64,000 nt of DNA, taken from assembly GCF_019112545.1 (NCBI RefSeq), contig NW_025064906.1:183725-247724 (forward strand). The letters run 5' to 3'. This document shows, piece by piece, positions 36,380-48,479 of the stretch. This DNA is from Guyanagaster necrorhizus (Eukaryota; Basidiomycota; Agaricomycetes; Agaricales; Physalacriaceae). A program made the position numbers and the translations under genes. Every line of letters begins with the position of its first letter. The stretch's first letter is position 1. The notes under the pieces were generated by a model, which ran no database searches, was not told the DNA's origin, and was given only the letters and a program-made list of their open reading frames with translations.

Positions 36380-36967
36380 TCATATTGATGGGGTGTGTTG
36401 GGACCCGTAGCCCCTGGAACTGCTGGTTTCTCGAGCCATCTGTGAGGCATCCAGGGAGTCTCTAGCACGGCGCCCAAGGCTGGTGCTAGAGGCAGGAGTT
36501 GCTGATCTGGTTGCTGCGATACTGTGCTGGGGGGACAGGACGGGGGTGTCAGGTCTGGGTCGTCGAAACCCTGCAGCCCAAGGGTTGTCAGGGTTTTGGA
36601 CGACTGCTGTCAGGGGTTGCAGAGGGTATGTATGCTGCCGATGCTGCTCCTCTTCTTCTTCCCTAGCACGCCCTTGAGCCAAGCTCCCAGAGACACTTTC
36701 TGGGTCAGTTCCTTCGGTGGGTCGGAAAGACTGTCGGGCAGAGGCAGGGATGTCGTGGAGGAGGAGATCTGGCATGACATTGTAGAGGATGGTTCGAATG
36801 CATTGGAATTCATGATAGTGCCTGATTGTCCAAGCTATGATCGATTGGCATCCATGGCACAGCTGTATGATCACCAGAAGACCAATCAAGATTCCTATAA
36901 TAGATGCCAAGAGTTTGAAGAACTCATGGGTAAAGTTTGGGTTGAAGGGATCAAGGGCAGGGGGCAT
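36380..36967 (-). CDS. Element B leader frame with a hydrophobic segment
   Basis: The first ATG frame after the 5' LTR (36,967 down) starts MPPALDPFNPNFTHEFFKLL. It contains about 20 strongly hydrophobic residues (SIIGILIGLLVIIQLC), a likely membrane span, near residues 20-40. Element A has the same start and hydrophobic segment (about 38,328-38,170), so it is conserved within the family. After about residue 75 this frame overlaps, out of phase, the Ser-rich N-terminus of gag (36,813-36,610; element A counterpart 38,132-37,556), so only the first part is likely to be real. Possible roles include a short leader peptide that limits or targets gag translation; this is inference. Confidence 0.45.
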   Translation of the reverse strand: MPPALDPFNPNFTHEFFKLLASIIGILIGLLVIIQLCHGCQSIIAWTIRHYHEFQCIRTILYNVMPDLLLHDIPASARQSFRPTEGTDPESVSGSLAQGRAREEEEEQHRQHTYPLQPLTAVVQNPDNPWAAGFRRPRPDTPVLSPQHSIAATRSATPASSTSLGRRARDSLDASQMARETSSSRGYGSQHTPSI

Positions 36968-37023
36968 TCAGTTTCTCAGCACAATTGGGCTTGAGAAAGA
37001 GAATGAAAAAGTCTCAAACTAAT

Positions 37024-37550
37024 TGTTAAGCCCAAGTCTCATGTGGCTATCAACACATGATAAACAGTTCGGTATCTCGCACTTTGGGTATGTCCGACTG
37101 AGTTCACAGAGTCAATGGCAGAAGTGAATCAAGGCTCAAGTAGTAAGAGCTCGAGAGTAGTTTGGTGAAGATAAACTTTAGTTCGAGATGAGGGTATTAC
37201 AGCGAGAACTAAGCTACTTAAATACTGTTTTGTTATCATGCTATAAATATCCATTTACAAAAGCTGTTGTCTTGCTGTTATGCTGTTTCCCCTACCATTG
37301 CCAGTCTCTCCACAAAAGCTATTGTCCTGCTGTGTGCTGTTACTGCTGCACTGCAGTTGGAGGACAAAAGGAGTATTGTCTCTCCCTTCACAGCACACAG
37401 CAGCACAATAGGATGAGGACTGACTGGGTTGCTGAGCTAAGCGTTCTCACAGTCATAAGCACTGGCCCAAGTGCCCTGACTAAGCAAAGATAGGAGTTAC
37501 TTTCGAGGAAAAGAAAAGGAAATAGAAAGAAAATAGGAAAAATTGTAACA
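37024..37550 (-). repeat. Element B right LTR (5' LTR in coding sense)
   Basis: 527 bases, same ends as the left copy (TGTTAAGCCC...TAACA), followed by the target duplication ggatg. Transcription of B would start here and run leftward. Confidence 0.95.
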
Positions 37551-37555
37551 GGATG

Positions 37556-38374
37556 ACAGAACTGGTTGATCATGTTCTGCTTGGAACCATTCATATGCTT
37601 TCTGCTCAGCTAGTATTACCACCAACTGGGCAGTGCTCCATCCTGTTGGCCTCAGCAGCAGCAGCTCACCACCAGTGACACTCGTTGCTGTCATCGTTCC
37701 AGTAGGGGTCATCTCTGTCCTCAGTGCTCCTGCTTCATACTGATATAGTGTGTCAGGACCCACAGCCCCTGGGACTTCTGGTTCCTCAAGCCATCTATGA
37801 GGCATCCAGGGAGTCTCTAGCATGGTGCCCAATGTCAGTGCTAGGGATGGGAGTTGTTGTCCTGGTTGCTGCAATGCTGTGCTGGAGAGATGGGATGGGG
37901 GTGTTGGGTCTGGGTCATTGAAACCCTGCAGCCCAAGAGTTTCCAGAGTTTTGGACGACTGCTGTTGGGGGTCGTGGGGGATACATGTGCTACTGATGCT
38001 GCTCCTCTTCTTCTTTAGAATGTTCCTCAGATGGGCTCCCAGGCTCATCTTTAGTGCTGAGTCCTTCTGCAGGTCAGAAGGACTGTTGGGCAGAGACAGA
38101 GATGTTGTGGAGGGAGAGGTCTGGTGTGACATTTCTGAGAATAGTTCAAATGTGTTGGAATTTGTGATAGTATCTGATTGTCCAAGCTACGATTGATTGG
38201 TGTCTATGGCATAGCTGTATGATCACCAATAGACCAATCAAGATTCTTATGATAGAGGCCAAGAGTTCAAAGAACTTGTGGGTAAAGTCTGGGTCAGAAG
38301 GGTTAAAGGCAGGGGGCATTCAGTTCCTCAGCACAATTGGGCTTGAGGAAGGGAAGGAGAAGTCTCAAACTAAT
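37556..38374 (-). pseudogene. Element A leader and gag N-terminus, part right of B
   Basis: The minus-strand frame 38,132-37,556 (MSHQTSPSTTSLSLPN, then KKKRSSISS, then LETPWMPHRWLEE) is open up to the point where B entered. Its continuation is at 29,034 downward. The upstream hydrophobic leader frame (MPPAFNPSDPDFTHKFF, then RILIGLLVIIQLC) lies at about 38,328-38,170 and ends at a TGA. Confidence 0.75.
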
Positions 38375-38889
38375 TGTTAGGCCCAAACTCCATGTGACTG
38401 ATAACATGTGATAGACTAACAGAACCTTGCACTTTGGGTTATACTGTTAGAATTCACTGATGCAATATCAGCTTATATGATCAAGACGCTTTATGAATGG
38501 CTCGAGATAAGATGGTGAAGAATAAACTTTAGTTTGAGACTGAGGTATTACAGCAAGAACTAAACTACTTAAATACTGTTCTGTTATCTGGTTATTAATA
38601 ACTGTTCACAAAAGATATTGTCTGCCATAGAGCTGTTGCCTCTGCTGTTGCCAGACTCTCCACAAAAGCTGTTGTCTTGCTGTTGTGCTGTTACTGCTGC
38701 ACTGCAGTTGGAGGACAAAAGAAGCATTGTCTCTCCCTTCACAGCACACAGCATCGTGGCAGGAGAGTGACTGACTGGTGCTGAGCTAAGCATTCTCATG
38801 GTCCTAAGCACTGGTCCAAGCACCCTGATTAAGCAAAGATAGGGGTTATTTCTGAGAGAAAAAAAAAAAAAATAGGAAAAATTATAACA
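38375..38889 (-). repeat. Element A right LTR (5' LTR in coding sense)
   Basis: 515 bases, TGTTAGGCCC...TATAACA, followed by gtgag (38,890-38,894), which equals the five bases before the left LTR. Confidence 0.93.
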
Positions 38890-38894
38890 GTGAG

Positions 38895-39021
38895 ACCACT
38901 TCTGGAGATGTTACAGATGTCATTGAGAGAGGTGTGATCATATCAGGATGTTTGTCAGTCAGAACAGTGCTGAATGTGATATTTAGACTGAGATTAAGCA
39001 CAAACAAGACAGTAGCCATGA
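38895..39021 (-). pseudogene. Host coding relict between elements A and C
   Basis: This 127-base piece reads on the minus strand MATVLFVLNLSLNITFSTVL and on to SMTSVTSPEV without a stop. It joins in phase with 46,717 upward (across C) and with 21,834 downward (across A). See the fragments at 46,717-47,022 and 21,710-21,834. Confidence 0.5.
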
Positions 39022-39470
39022 TATTATGATTTTTTCATATTCTTTTTCTTTTTCTATCTTATCAAGGCATCTATCTTATCTTAAGCACCTCTTTAGAGGG
39101 TGTGGGATGATTAGATAAACACAACAGACAAGATGCTATTGTACTTAGTTGTCTCACTCACAGACAATACCCTATTATCCTATCTCTGACAACCAGGCAG
39201 GATCAGTATTGTAGCACAGAACAGCACAATAGGTAGTAGCTATATTTATTACAAGGCTAACAGTATATAAGTAGTGTAGCTCTCACTATAGTAACTCAGC
39301 TTTGAGCTATAAGTTTATCTCATACTATCTTCTCTCAAGCCTTGCCTGTCTTTAGCCTTGATAGCACTTCACCTACCAGAATGCACTAAGTGGACTCTAG
39401 CATAACTGTATGAACACAATACAGCACTAGTTTATCACAAGTTCAGGTCATATGCAAGCTAGGTCTAACA
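39022..39470 (+). repeat. Element C 5' LTR
   Basis: Ends TATTATGA and TCTAACA; the first bases were probably TGTTATGA, as in the related elements. Contains tatataagtagtgtagct, a likely promoter core. Confidence 0.88.
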
Positions 39471-39889
39471 GTTAACTTCAAGCTTTCTGCTTTTCTTTCT
39501 TTATGCACATTTATGGCAAAGAAAATTGAATGCTATCAACCTGTGACATTACCTCTGACTTTGTCAAACTCTTGAGTGCCATTGTTGGCATCTTGCTCAG
39601 ACTCTTTGTTATTGTCTATCTCTGCCAAGAAAACCAATCTATCACTGCTTGAATAATCAGGTATTACCATAAGCTCTAAACAGTCTACTGCTGAACCAGG
39701 AATATTATGCTCATTCTCCCTCTCTATAACCTCCCTCCAGAACCTGCTGAAATCACTAATGAGCCTGTGCAGGGAACCATACCTGAAACCACCTCTAATG
39801 TCTCAAATTCAAAATCTCTTCTGATGAGATTGGAAAGAAGCCATCCCCTCAAGAGTTCCCAAAGATATGACTGATGTTTCCTCTATTAT

Positions 39890-42800
39890 GACCTGCTAAA
39901 CCTCTCTCTGATCCTGGACCATGAATACAAGAATCTCTCCAGTGACTTCTTTGAGGAAGAGCCATCCTCTGATTCTTCTACTACCCCTTCTACCCATAGA
40001 ATTAGTGGAGTTGCCTGAGACTCTCTTAATGCCACCCAATTGGCTGCATGCTATGACTCCCTCTATGCAACCCCTGAGCACTCAGAAGCTGAAAATATCA
40101 ACCTATCTGAGTCTGCAAGAAGCCTATCCAGAACCTCAGTACCTGACTGGATTGCCAAGCAGATAGAAGAGTTCACCCAAGAAGCTAGACCAATAGAAAG
40201 CTGGGCCAATGTTGAAGAGAAAAAACATATTATCAGCCAAGGGCACAGAACCCAGCCAGCCAGAACTTGATCTGAGTCCAAGGCATAGCACAGTGCAGAA
40301 GAAGCTTATTATAGAAACCAATGCAAAAAAGAAGCTCAAAGACAGAATCATGAAAGAAGAAACTATGAGAGGTATAGAAACTGAAGTGACACTATAAGTC
40401 CATTCTGAGAGCCAAGCTGGCCCAGAATGAACCTCCCCTCTCACCACAAGAAGTTCCTCTTCTCTGAACTCCTGAAATCCCTCTCTCCACTTATAGAGTC
40501 CATTCTTCACTGTCAGTTCATATTCCCAAATCAACTATCCAGTGACTCATCTGAGGCTGAGTTGCTGGAGTACTCTTTGATAAGCAGAATACTAACTGAT
40601 TCCAAGAGTATCATGCAGCAGTAAAGGCAGCAGAGAGCCAGGGAGAGCCTATCAAAGGACTCCTTCTCTGACCCTTCACTTCTGCTGACTCCTGACCCAG
40701 CATCTCAGAATAGCTCACCTGCAACAGTGAAACTCTGGGAGTCATCCACTTTCAACCTACATGATGACTTCCCTAAAGGAGACAGTGAGGACAGTGAGGA
40801 GGATGATCTTATTCCAAGAATCTTTGAGTGTTCAGAGAATCCTGCTGAGATCAAGAATGAGGAATTACTAGAAGCTGAAATATGATGAGAATAGGAAAAG
40901 AAACTGAAACAACTGTATCAGAAGAGAGTTTATGAGATTGTTTGGGACTTGGAGTGGCAGATGACCTCATTCAGAAAGAAGTATTCCATAGCCAGTCCAA
41001 AAAAAAACAAATTGATATTTTACAGTATGCCATAACAGAATAGGCCATTTACCTGTATAACCAATAGCATCCTAAAGGCCTTCTAGCCAAACTCCTGGGA
41101 TATCAGTCATGATTCAACATCCAACTAATGCTAAACACACCATCTGTCACTCTGAAACAGGCTATATACTTGGCACCAATAATCTGAACTATTAGTATGG
41201 CCTCCACTCACTGCTGAAAGCCACAAACTCTGCAAGCTAAGAATCTGACTAGATATTTCTGAAAGCTAAAGAAAAGCCAATTGATGAGGGGACAACCTCC
41301 TGCTGATAAAGCTGGATCCAGTGGTCAGACCAAAGAGGATGACTCTGAAGTCACTAAGCAGAGATTCACTGTCATCAATGGAGTAATTGTCCAGAAACCA
41401 GAAGAACAAGTCTCTGGAAGCCTGGTCACTTATGATGATTTTCTCCATTCCTTTTCCACATCATACCAGAAAATACCACTCTTTAGCAATACTTAAATCT
41501 GATAAGACTACTTATCTCTGACTCAATCCCCATGCAGCACAAATCAGACCTTATATAAAAGTCTCAACCCTTTAAAGAGCAATCAGATGATATTGATCAC
41601 TTCTTGATTGATAGTGAACAATATTTTGAGGTATATTCTGCTTATCTATCTACTAACATTTATTGAGTCACCTTTGCTGCATCCTATTTTAAGGATAAGA
41701 CCAAGGTTTAGTGGACATTAAAGAGTTGGAATCTTTATTCTATGACCAGGAGGCACCATCAACTGCTGTCCTGGCCAGTATTTAAACAAATGGTCTGCAA
41801 CAAGTTTATTGATCCAGCTATTCAGAAAGTCTATAAACAGAAGATGAAGAATCTTTGAATGGATGACAAGATGGCCACTGAATACTTCAATGAGTTTGAG
41901 CAACTCACCAAACTGGCTGGACTTATTGACAATATCAAGGACAATAGATGTCTGATTGAATATCTTAAGAATGGGGTTTCCCACTCTTACATTTCAATGA
42001 TCTCTGACATCAGTTTTAACATTCTAAAGAGATATGGAGAATAGAAGGCATAGATCATTATAATGAACAAAGAGTGACATCAACAAAAGATGGAGAATGC
42101 CTACTGGCAGAATGACTGGAAACTCAGCAATCAGAGAAAGGCTAATACTCCAACTTCTGCCAAGTCCAACATGATTTCTACACCCTCCTATTCAATCCAG
42201 AAGACTGGCATGGGAGTTACCTATACTGGACAAGAGAAACCTATAGATGTTGACTAATTATGGAAAAAAGAGAAGTGTTTCACTTGTGGAGAGAAAGATC
42301 ATCTGTTCAGGAACCACCTGAAGAAGAAATAAACATGCAAAGACATTTGGATGCAGATTGCTGAGTTACAGAAGGAAGCTGATAGGCTGGAAGAGCTTGA
42401 AAAGAATATGAGAGTTGAGAAGATAAAAGACAGGGCTGATGAGTGAGTGATTCCACTTGGTTGGCCAAAGAACTTAATAGTGTGTTTCAAAATACTGCTA
42501 ATCAGACTTATGCTAGCTCTGTAGGTACCTATTTACATGTGCATTCAAATATACTCAGCCCTGTTACTTTAAACACACTAAAGAAATCACAGAAAATCAA
42601 GACTCAAATGCCTATAGGCTGAACAGAGAGACCCCTGATAGATAGCTAAAACCATTTGAAACTGAATAGACTTGGCAGGCCATTCAGAATGCTAAAGATG
42701 AAGCTGAAACCAAGGCAGTACTCAAAAACTGGATGCATTGGATATGAGTCAAAGAAGTAACTGATAAAATGATTGAGGGATTGAAGAAGGCACAAAGAAA

Positions 42801-45800
42801 CTAAGCTCTGGAGTGGCTGGACAAGTTAAGAGGATTTAGAAAGTATATCCAGTGGCTGCACCAAAAGTTCTATCAATCATGCTTTTGTCACTAAGCACAA
42901 CCTCCTGATCTGATCCATGGCTGGACCAATCCCTGTCTATAATGCTGACAGCATCAAAAACCAAGCTGGTTCAATCACAGAGTTTGTTGAACTCTGACTA
43001 GTGATCAGAGATCATGCAAAGCAGATTGATTTAGCTGTGATTGACCTGGAATCTAAGGAGATCTTTCTCAGTCATGACTGGCTCACATAGTATAATCTAT
43101 TAATCAACTGAAAGACAGATCAGATCATCTTTGCATGATGCTAATATCAAAAAATTCCCTTCAAACTGCTAGACAAAGACCCCAAGGATTGTTGAGATGA
43201 GAAAATAGAAGAAGAGAAAACAATTCTAGCCACAAACATGGATCATGCAATTTACATCCAGGCAATGCACCATGCCAATGATCTGGCTGTTAGAGTGAAT
43301 GAAAAGAAGAAACCCAAGACATTTGAGGAGTTGGTGTCTGAGTGGGCACATGACTTTCATGATCTGTTCACCAAAGAAAGTTTGATGAGCTACTGGAGCT
43401 AAAACTCTGGGACCATACTATTGAGCTTATTGCAAATGCCAGTGCTAATCTTGATTGCAAGGTGTACAATCTCAGTCTACTGGAGTGGATTAAACTTGAC
43501 AAGTTCTTGGAGAAAAACTTGTTCAGCAGATGAATCTGACCATCAAAGTCCTTTATGGCATCACCCTTCTTTTTTGTCAAAAAGAAGGATGGCAAACTCT
43601 GACCAGTCTAAGACTGTCAAAAGTTAAATGAAATAATAATCAAAAATCACTATCTGCTTCTCTTGATCTCAGAATTAATAGACAAGCTCTATGGGGCAAG
43701 ATACTACATCAAGCTGGATGTATGATGGGAGTATAACAACATCTGGATCAAAGAGAAGGATGAATGGAAAGCAGCATTCCAAACTAACTGAGGGCTCTTT
43801 GAGCCTACAGTTATATTCTTCAGACTGACAAATTCTCCTGCTACCTTTCAATGAATGATGAACAACATCTTCAAGGACCTTATAGTGATGGAGAAAGTCA
43901 CTATCTATCAGAACAACATCTTAATCATGTCAAAGAACCAGGATGAGCACTGATGCTTAGTCTATCAGGTACTGAGACTGATGTGAAGGAACAAGCTATT
44001 TCTCAAAGTAGAGAAGTGTGAGTTTGAAGTACTGGAGACTGAGTATCTTGGGGTTATCATTAGTGAAGAAAGCATCTGAATAGACTCCATCAAGATAGCA
44101 GGAGTGACAGAATAGCTGCAACCAACTAAAAAAAAGGAGTTACAGTTCTTTCTCAGGTTTACAAATTTTTACTGCTGGTTTATCTGAGATTACAGCAAGA
44201 TGATCCACTCCATGACTCAACTTATGGGAAACATCCCCTGAGCCTGGGAAATCACTCAGCAGTCAGCATTTGATGACTTAAAAAGATGATTAGCTGAGAA
44301 TGTGGTACTGGTGATACCAACAGAGAATGAAAAGTTTCAAGTAGAAGCTGATTCAAGCAAGGGGATGATAAGTGCAGTCCTCTCATAGGAGCAGAATGGA
44401 AAATGGTGACCCATTGTATTTCTCTCTAAGGCATTGACCACCACTGAATGCAACTATGAGATCTATGATAAGAAACTCTTAGCTATCATGCTAGCACTTG
44501 CTAAATAGAGACACTATCTGATCAAAGCTGTTTATATCTTTGAGGTCTGGACTGACTATCAGAATCTATGATATTTCTGATCACCACAGAAGCTCAATCT
44601 GCATCAAGCCTGATGGGTAACTGAACTCACATAATATCAGTATACTCTATATCACAAGGCAGAGGCAATAAACAAGAAGGCAGACTTGTTAAGTCATAGA
44701 GCTGATCACAATCAGAGAGAGGAGGACAACAAAGAAGTAATGCTCCTAAAGCCAGAACACTTTTGTATCATAATCATGTCAATAGAAGAAGAAGTTCACA
44801 AATAAGTTAAGAGTGCAACACAACAAATGGGATTATAGGATCAACAAATTGCCTCATCCATTAATTATAAATGAGGTATGACCAAGTCTGGAGACTTAAT
44901 TTATTATGACAACTATATCTATATTCTTTGTGACCATACCCTCTGAGGCAAGATTATTGTGATGTCTCATGATCATGCTACAGCAGGACACTTAGGAGTT
45001 GCAAAAACAAAGAAGTTGATGCTATAAGAGTATTGATGACCAAAAATAGGTCTGAACATTGAGAAGTATATTAAAGAGTGTAAAACTTGTCAATAGACCA
45101 AGTTGAGTATATAAGTATGAGCCACCCTACTTTATCTGAATGAAGTTCTGATAGAACCATAGACCCATATTTCAGTTGACATGATCACAGAACTCTCTGA
45201 CTGTAATAGCTATAATGCTATCATCATTATCATCAATCAGTTTTTGAAAGTGATTATTCTGATCACATGCTTGATGAAACTATCCTCAGAGGGCTGGGCC
45301 AAAATTCTATGCAATGAAGTCTATACAAAGCATGAGATGCTCCAAGTCATCATTTTAGACTATAGCCCACAATTCATCTCCAAGTTTCTTAATAACCTTT
45401 ATCACCTCCTTAACATCTGAAGCAATGCATCAACTGTCTATCACCCACAAACTGATGGGCAAACAGAATGTGCTAACCAAGAAATTAAGAAGTATCTTTA
45501 AATGTTCATTAATCACAGACAAGACAACTGGATCAAATGGCTTGCTCTTGCAGCCTTTCAATATAACAATCACATTCACTCTGTGATAAACAAGACATTC
45601 TTCTTTATTAACCATAGATGTCATCCACACATCATAGTCATAAGCTGACATAACATTACTACTCCTGCATCCTCCAATTTTATGCAGCTCATGTTTACAA
45701 TTTACACTGAAACACATACTGCCCTCAAAAAAGCTGCTGCCACTATGAAGACACAATATGATAAACACCAATGACCCACTCACAACTACTCCATCAATAA

Positions 45801-46240
45801 TAAAGTATGGCTGGACATCAGTAATCTTCACCTCTCTCATCTGAAATGCAAGCTCACCAACAAGCAAACAGGACTCTTTCCTATACTCACAAAAGTCAGT
45901 GCATCTGCTTACTGCTTAAAACTTTCTGACCTGGTGAATATATTCTGTATTCAATGAAATTCTCCTAACCTCCTATGTGGGCCTAGCTTTTCCCAACTAG
46001 AAAGCCCCACCTCCTCCAGATGCTCTCCTTGTTGACAATAAAGAATATTATAAAGTCAAGCAAATTCTGGATCACAAGCTCTGCAAAGTCTGCATATATA
46101 GAGGGAGAAAAGCTGCACTATCATTTATTATCTGGTCAAATGGACAGGCTTTAGTCCTGAATTGAATCAGTGGATTCACAAACAGGATCTCAATGCAGAC
46201 AATGCTATTTATGACTATAAAATTTTCATTAACTGATCCA
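39890..46240 (+). pseudogene. Element C gag-pol relict
   Basis: Plus-strand domains in order. Gag lies at about 39,900-42,470 (LLIDSEQYFEVYS-like capsid segment near 41,600, KMATEYFNEFEQL near 41,870). The zinc knuckle at about 42,270-42,310 (KCFTCGEKDHLF) has its last Cys replaced. The protease lies near 42,850 (SGCTKSSINHAF). Reverse transcriptase covers about 43,430-44,250, and its YLDD box reads YQNN near 43,915. RNase H is at 44,300-44,700. Integrase has its zinc finger near 44,965, its core at 45,120-45,420 and its C-terminal part to 45,990. The chromodomain (YYLVKWTGFSPELNQW) is at about 46,125-46,180. Stop codons occur every few dozen codons, so the element is long dead. Confidence 0.8.
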
Positions 46241-46269
46241 TCAGAATGATGATCTTAAGAGGGGGGTGA

Positions 46270-46716
46270 TATTATGATTTTTTCATATTTTTTTCATTTT
46301 TATTTTATCAGAGTGTCTATCTTATCTTCAGTGCCTCTTTAGAGAGCATGAGATGATTAGGTAAACACAACAGATGAGACACTATTGTACTCAGTTGTCT
46401 CACCCACAGATAATGCCTCATTGTCCTATTTCTGACAATCAGGCAGGATCAGTATCATAGCACAGAACAGCACAATAGGTAGTAGCTATATTTATTACAA
46501 GATTAACAGTATATAAGTAGTGTAGCTCTCACTGTAGTAATCCAGCTTTGAGCTATAAGTTTATTTTATACTATCTTCTCTTGAGCCTTGCCTATCTTTA
46601 GTCTTGATAGCATTTCACCTACTAGAATGCACTAAGTGGACTCTAGCATAACTGTATGAACATGATACAGCACTAGTTTATCATATGTTCAGATCATATG
46701 CAAGCTAGATCTAACA
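46270..46716 (+). repeat. Element C 3' LTR
   Basis: 447 bases; matches the 5' LTR with scattered transitions and short length differences in the T-rich start. Followed by catgc. Confidence 0.88.
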
Positions 46717-47555
46717 CATGCTGAGAGTGAGTGAGTCTGTGGGTACAGCAACTGGGCTTGGGAGACCTATCAGAGTGGCTGACACAACCACATTCTAAGA
46801 GACTATAGATGCAGCATATACAGATCTAGAACAATCCTCATAAATAATCATCATGCCAGGAGTCTCAGCTCTGGATGTGTGTTCAAAGTAGCATTTCCAA
46901 TAGTGATGCTGAGTAGGAGGTGTATAACCCTGTGAACTAGAGCCACATAAGCTTAAGCTATATTTCTGAAATGTGACAACTTGATTAAAGATGGCCTCCA
47001 ATGTAATCTTATAGTAGGCCAACTTGAAAACCTCAAATAACTCTCACTATTACTAGAATGTTTCTTCAACAGTAGTGGTAAGAAATCATTGATCATAGGA
47101 TTATTATCACTCCAGATGATGATAATGTCTCTTTTCTTCTTGAAGGCAAGAAACCATATAGTTGCTGAATATGAATTCCAATGAACATAGAATCTCTCAT
47201 ACCTTATAAAAGGTGCTCCATCAGCCTTTTATTTATAGCTATAGAGATACTTGCCATAATGCAGAAATGTTATGATCAGAGCTCATAATAGAGCCCAACT
47301 ACTACTAGCTATAAAAATGATGAGGATATCTGAGCTCTTTGAAATAAAGTCAGATATGATAATAAGCATAGTAGTTTGCATAATTGTATATAGCAAAGAG
47401 CAAGGGGTATTCTAAAAGGAGACCTCAGAGCTATCACCAGCAGCATCCCTTATATCCTCAAATGACAGCTGTATTATATAAAAATGCTTCTGTAAGCTTC
47501 TGAGTTGATAAGGAAAGTTGAGTAACATCCTGAATACTCAGAATATCAAAATAAT
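46717..47555 (-). pseudogene. Host coding relict between elements C and D
   Basis: The minus-strand frame 47,022-46,795 (SLSLCGSSSQGYTPPTQHHY, then SRAETPGMMIIYEDC) stops at a TAG but continues in the same frame (NVVVSATLIGLPSPV) to the edge of C at 46,717 and then into 39,021-38,895. Other frames near 47,170-47,050 (LAFKKKRDIIIIW) look coding too, which suggests several shifted pieces. No CpG remains. I cannot name the family; it may itself be part of an older transposon. Confidence 0.45.
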
Positions 47556-48164
47556 TGTTAGGCTTCCACTAACACTCACATGCACCACTTCTGCTGGGGT
47601 TTGATTCTAGATTCTGAATCTGAGTCTGATTTTGATATAAAAGTATGATGAGAATGATGAGGTAGACAATAAGAATGTTACAAATAGGAATGAAGAAGTA
47701 TAGCTGATAGAGATAGTCTGCTGTTGGAGGCAAGAGTATTCACACCAGATAATCAGAGAGTTTAGCAGATGTATTAAACCTTAGCTCAAGACTGAGGTAC
47801 ATCAGTGTGTACTACTACTTTAAATACTGTCTGAAGAACCTTATACCCTACAAATGACTATTGTCTGCTTTTTATGCCCTCTGCTCATTGTCTGAAATAA
47901 CAATGACTGTGCTCTTGCCTTTGTTCATCATTGTCACTCTGCTATACCATTGCTATGGTGAGTTTTCCATATGCCACAGTTCTTATTGTATTCAAGATGT
48001 GGGATAGCAATGGTTACTGCATTGTTCCTTGTCATCTTATTGTGCATTAATAAATAAGATATAGTTATAGTGTCATCATGTCTTTATTATCTTTTGTAAG
48101 GTTGGTCTGGGGTCAGGATTGGTAAGCATTAGCAGATCATGATTTAGAGGCAAAAATCATGACA
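47556..48164 (-). repeat. Element D left LTR (3' LTR in coding sense)
   Basis: TGTTAGGCTTCCACTAACAC...AATCATGACA; clear match with 55,243-55,873. Confidence 0.88.
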
Positions 48165-48479
48165 TTACTTTCTCCTCAAGACAATCATCCTCAATTGCTC
48201 AGAGCAGCCTAAGAAAAAGAGATCATGCTTTATCCTTGCCATCAATCTCAGTGGAAACATCATTGGTGCAGTCAAGAAAATAGAGTTTGTCAACAAAGGT
48301 TTCAGCAGCTAGGTCATCTTCCTCTCTCCATATAAATAGCTTTTTGCATTCAAAAGGGTGTCAGTCTTTTCTGAAGGGCAGTTTTTGCATATGGATATAG
48401 TCTGACTTGTCAAACATTGGTCAATCCAATAGGGCAAAGTTGACAGCTGTCAGAGAATTTTGGTATGCCTGATATTTAG

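Larger units (their letters stand above)
29040..37550 (-). mobile_element. Element B: Ty3/Gypsy chromovirus nested inside A
   Basis: Two LTRs of exactly 527 bases (29,040-29,566 and 37,024-37,550), with ends TGTTAAGCCC...TAACA, and the 5-base duplication ggatg (29,035-29,039 and 37,551-37,555). Removing B and one ggatg restores a continuous element A frame: minus-strand QPVLSS from 37,556 upward joins QVPRERT at 29,034 downward, matching B's own QPAPSSWVPRERT. B is richer in CpG than all other elements here and keeps its catalytic motifs. Several stop codons still interrupt its pol frame. Confidence 0.95.
21835..38889 (-). mobile_element. Element A: Ty3/Gypsy chromovirus, interrupted by element B
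   Basis: Two similar LTRs (21,835-22,350 and 38,375-38,889) flank internal DNA coding on the minus strand. The element is bounded by the 5-base duplication gtgag (21,830-21,834 and 38,890-38,894). LTR ends are TGTTAGG...TAACA, with TATTAGG on the left copy. Without the inserted B and its duplication, A would be about 8.54 kb, nearly the length of B (8.51 kb), and the two are related throughout. It keeps some CpG sites (for example CTCGAG in the LTR) but many codons are lost to stops. Confidence 0.93.
39022..46716 (+). mobile_element. Element C: Ty3/Gypsy chromovirus, CpG-depleted
   Basis: LTRs at 39,022-39,470 and 46,270-46,716 (449 and 447 bases), ends TATTATGATTT...CTAACA. The flanking five bases are catga on the left and catgc on the right, a target duplication with one mismatch. 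The polypurine tract taagaggggggtga precedes the right LTR. A TATATAAG box lies in each LTR (about 39,268 and 46,508). I see essentially no CpG in the element. Confidence 0.9.
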
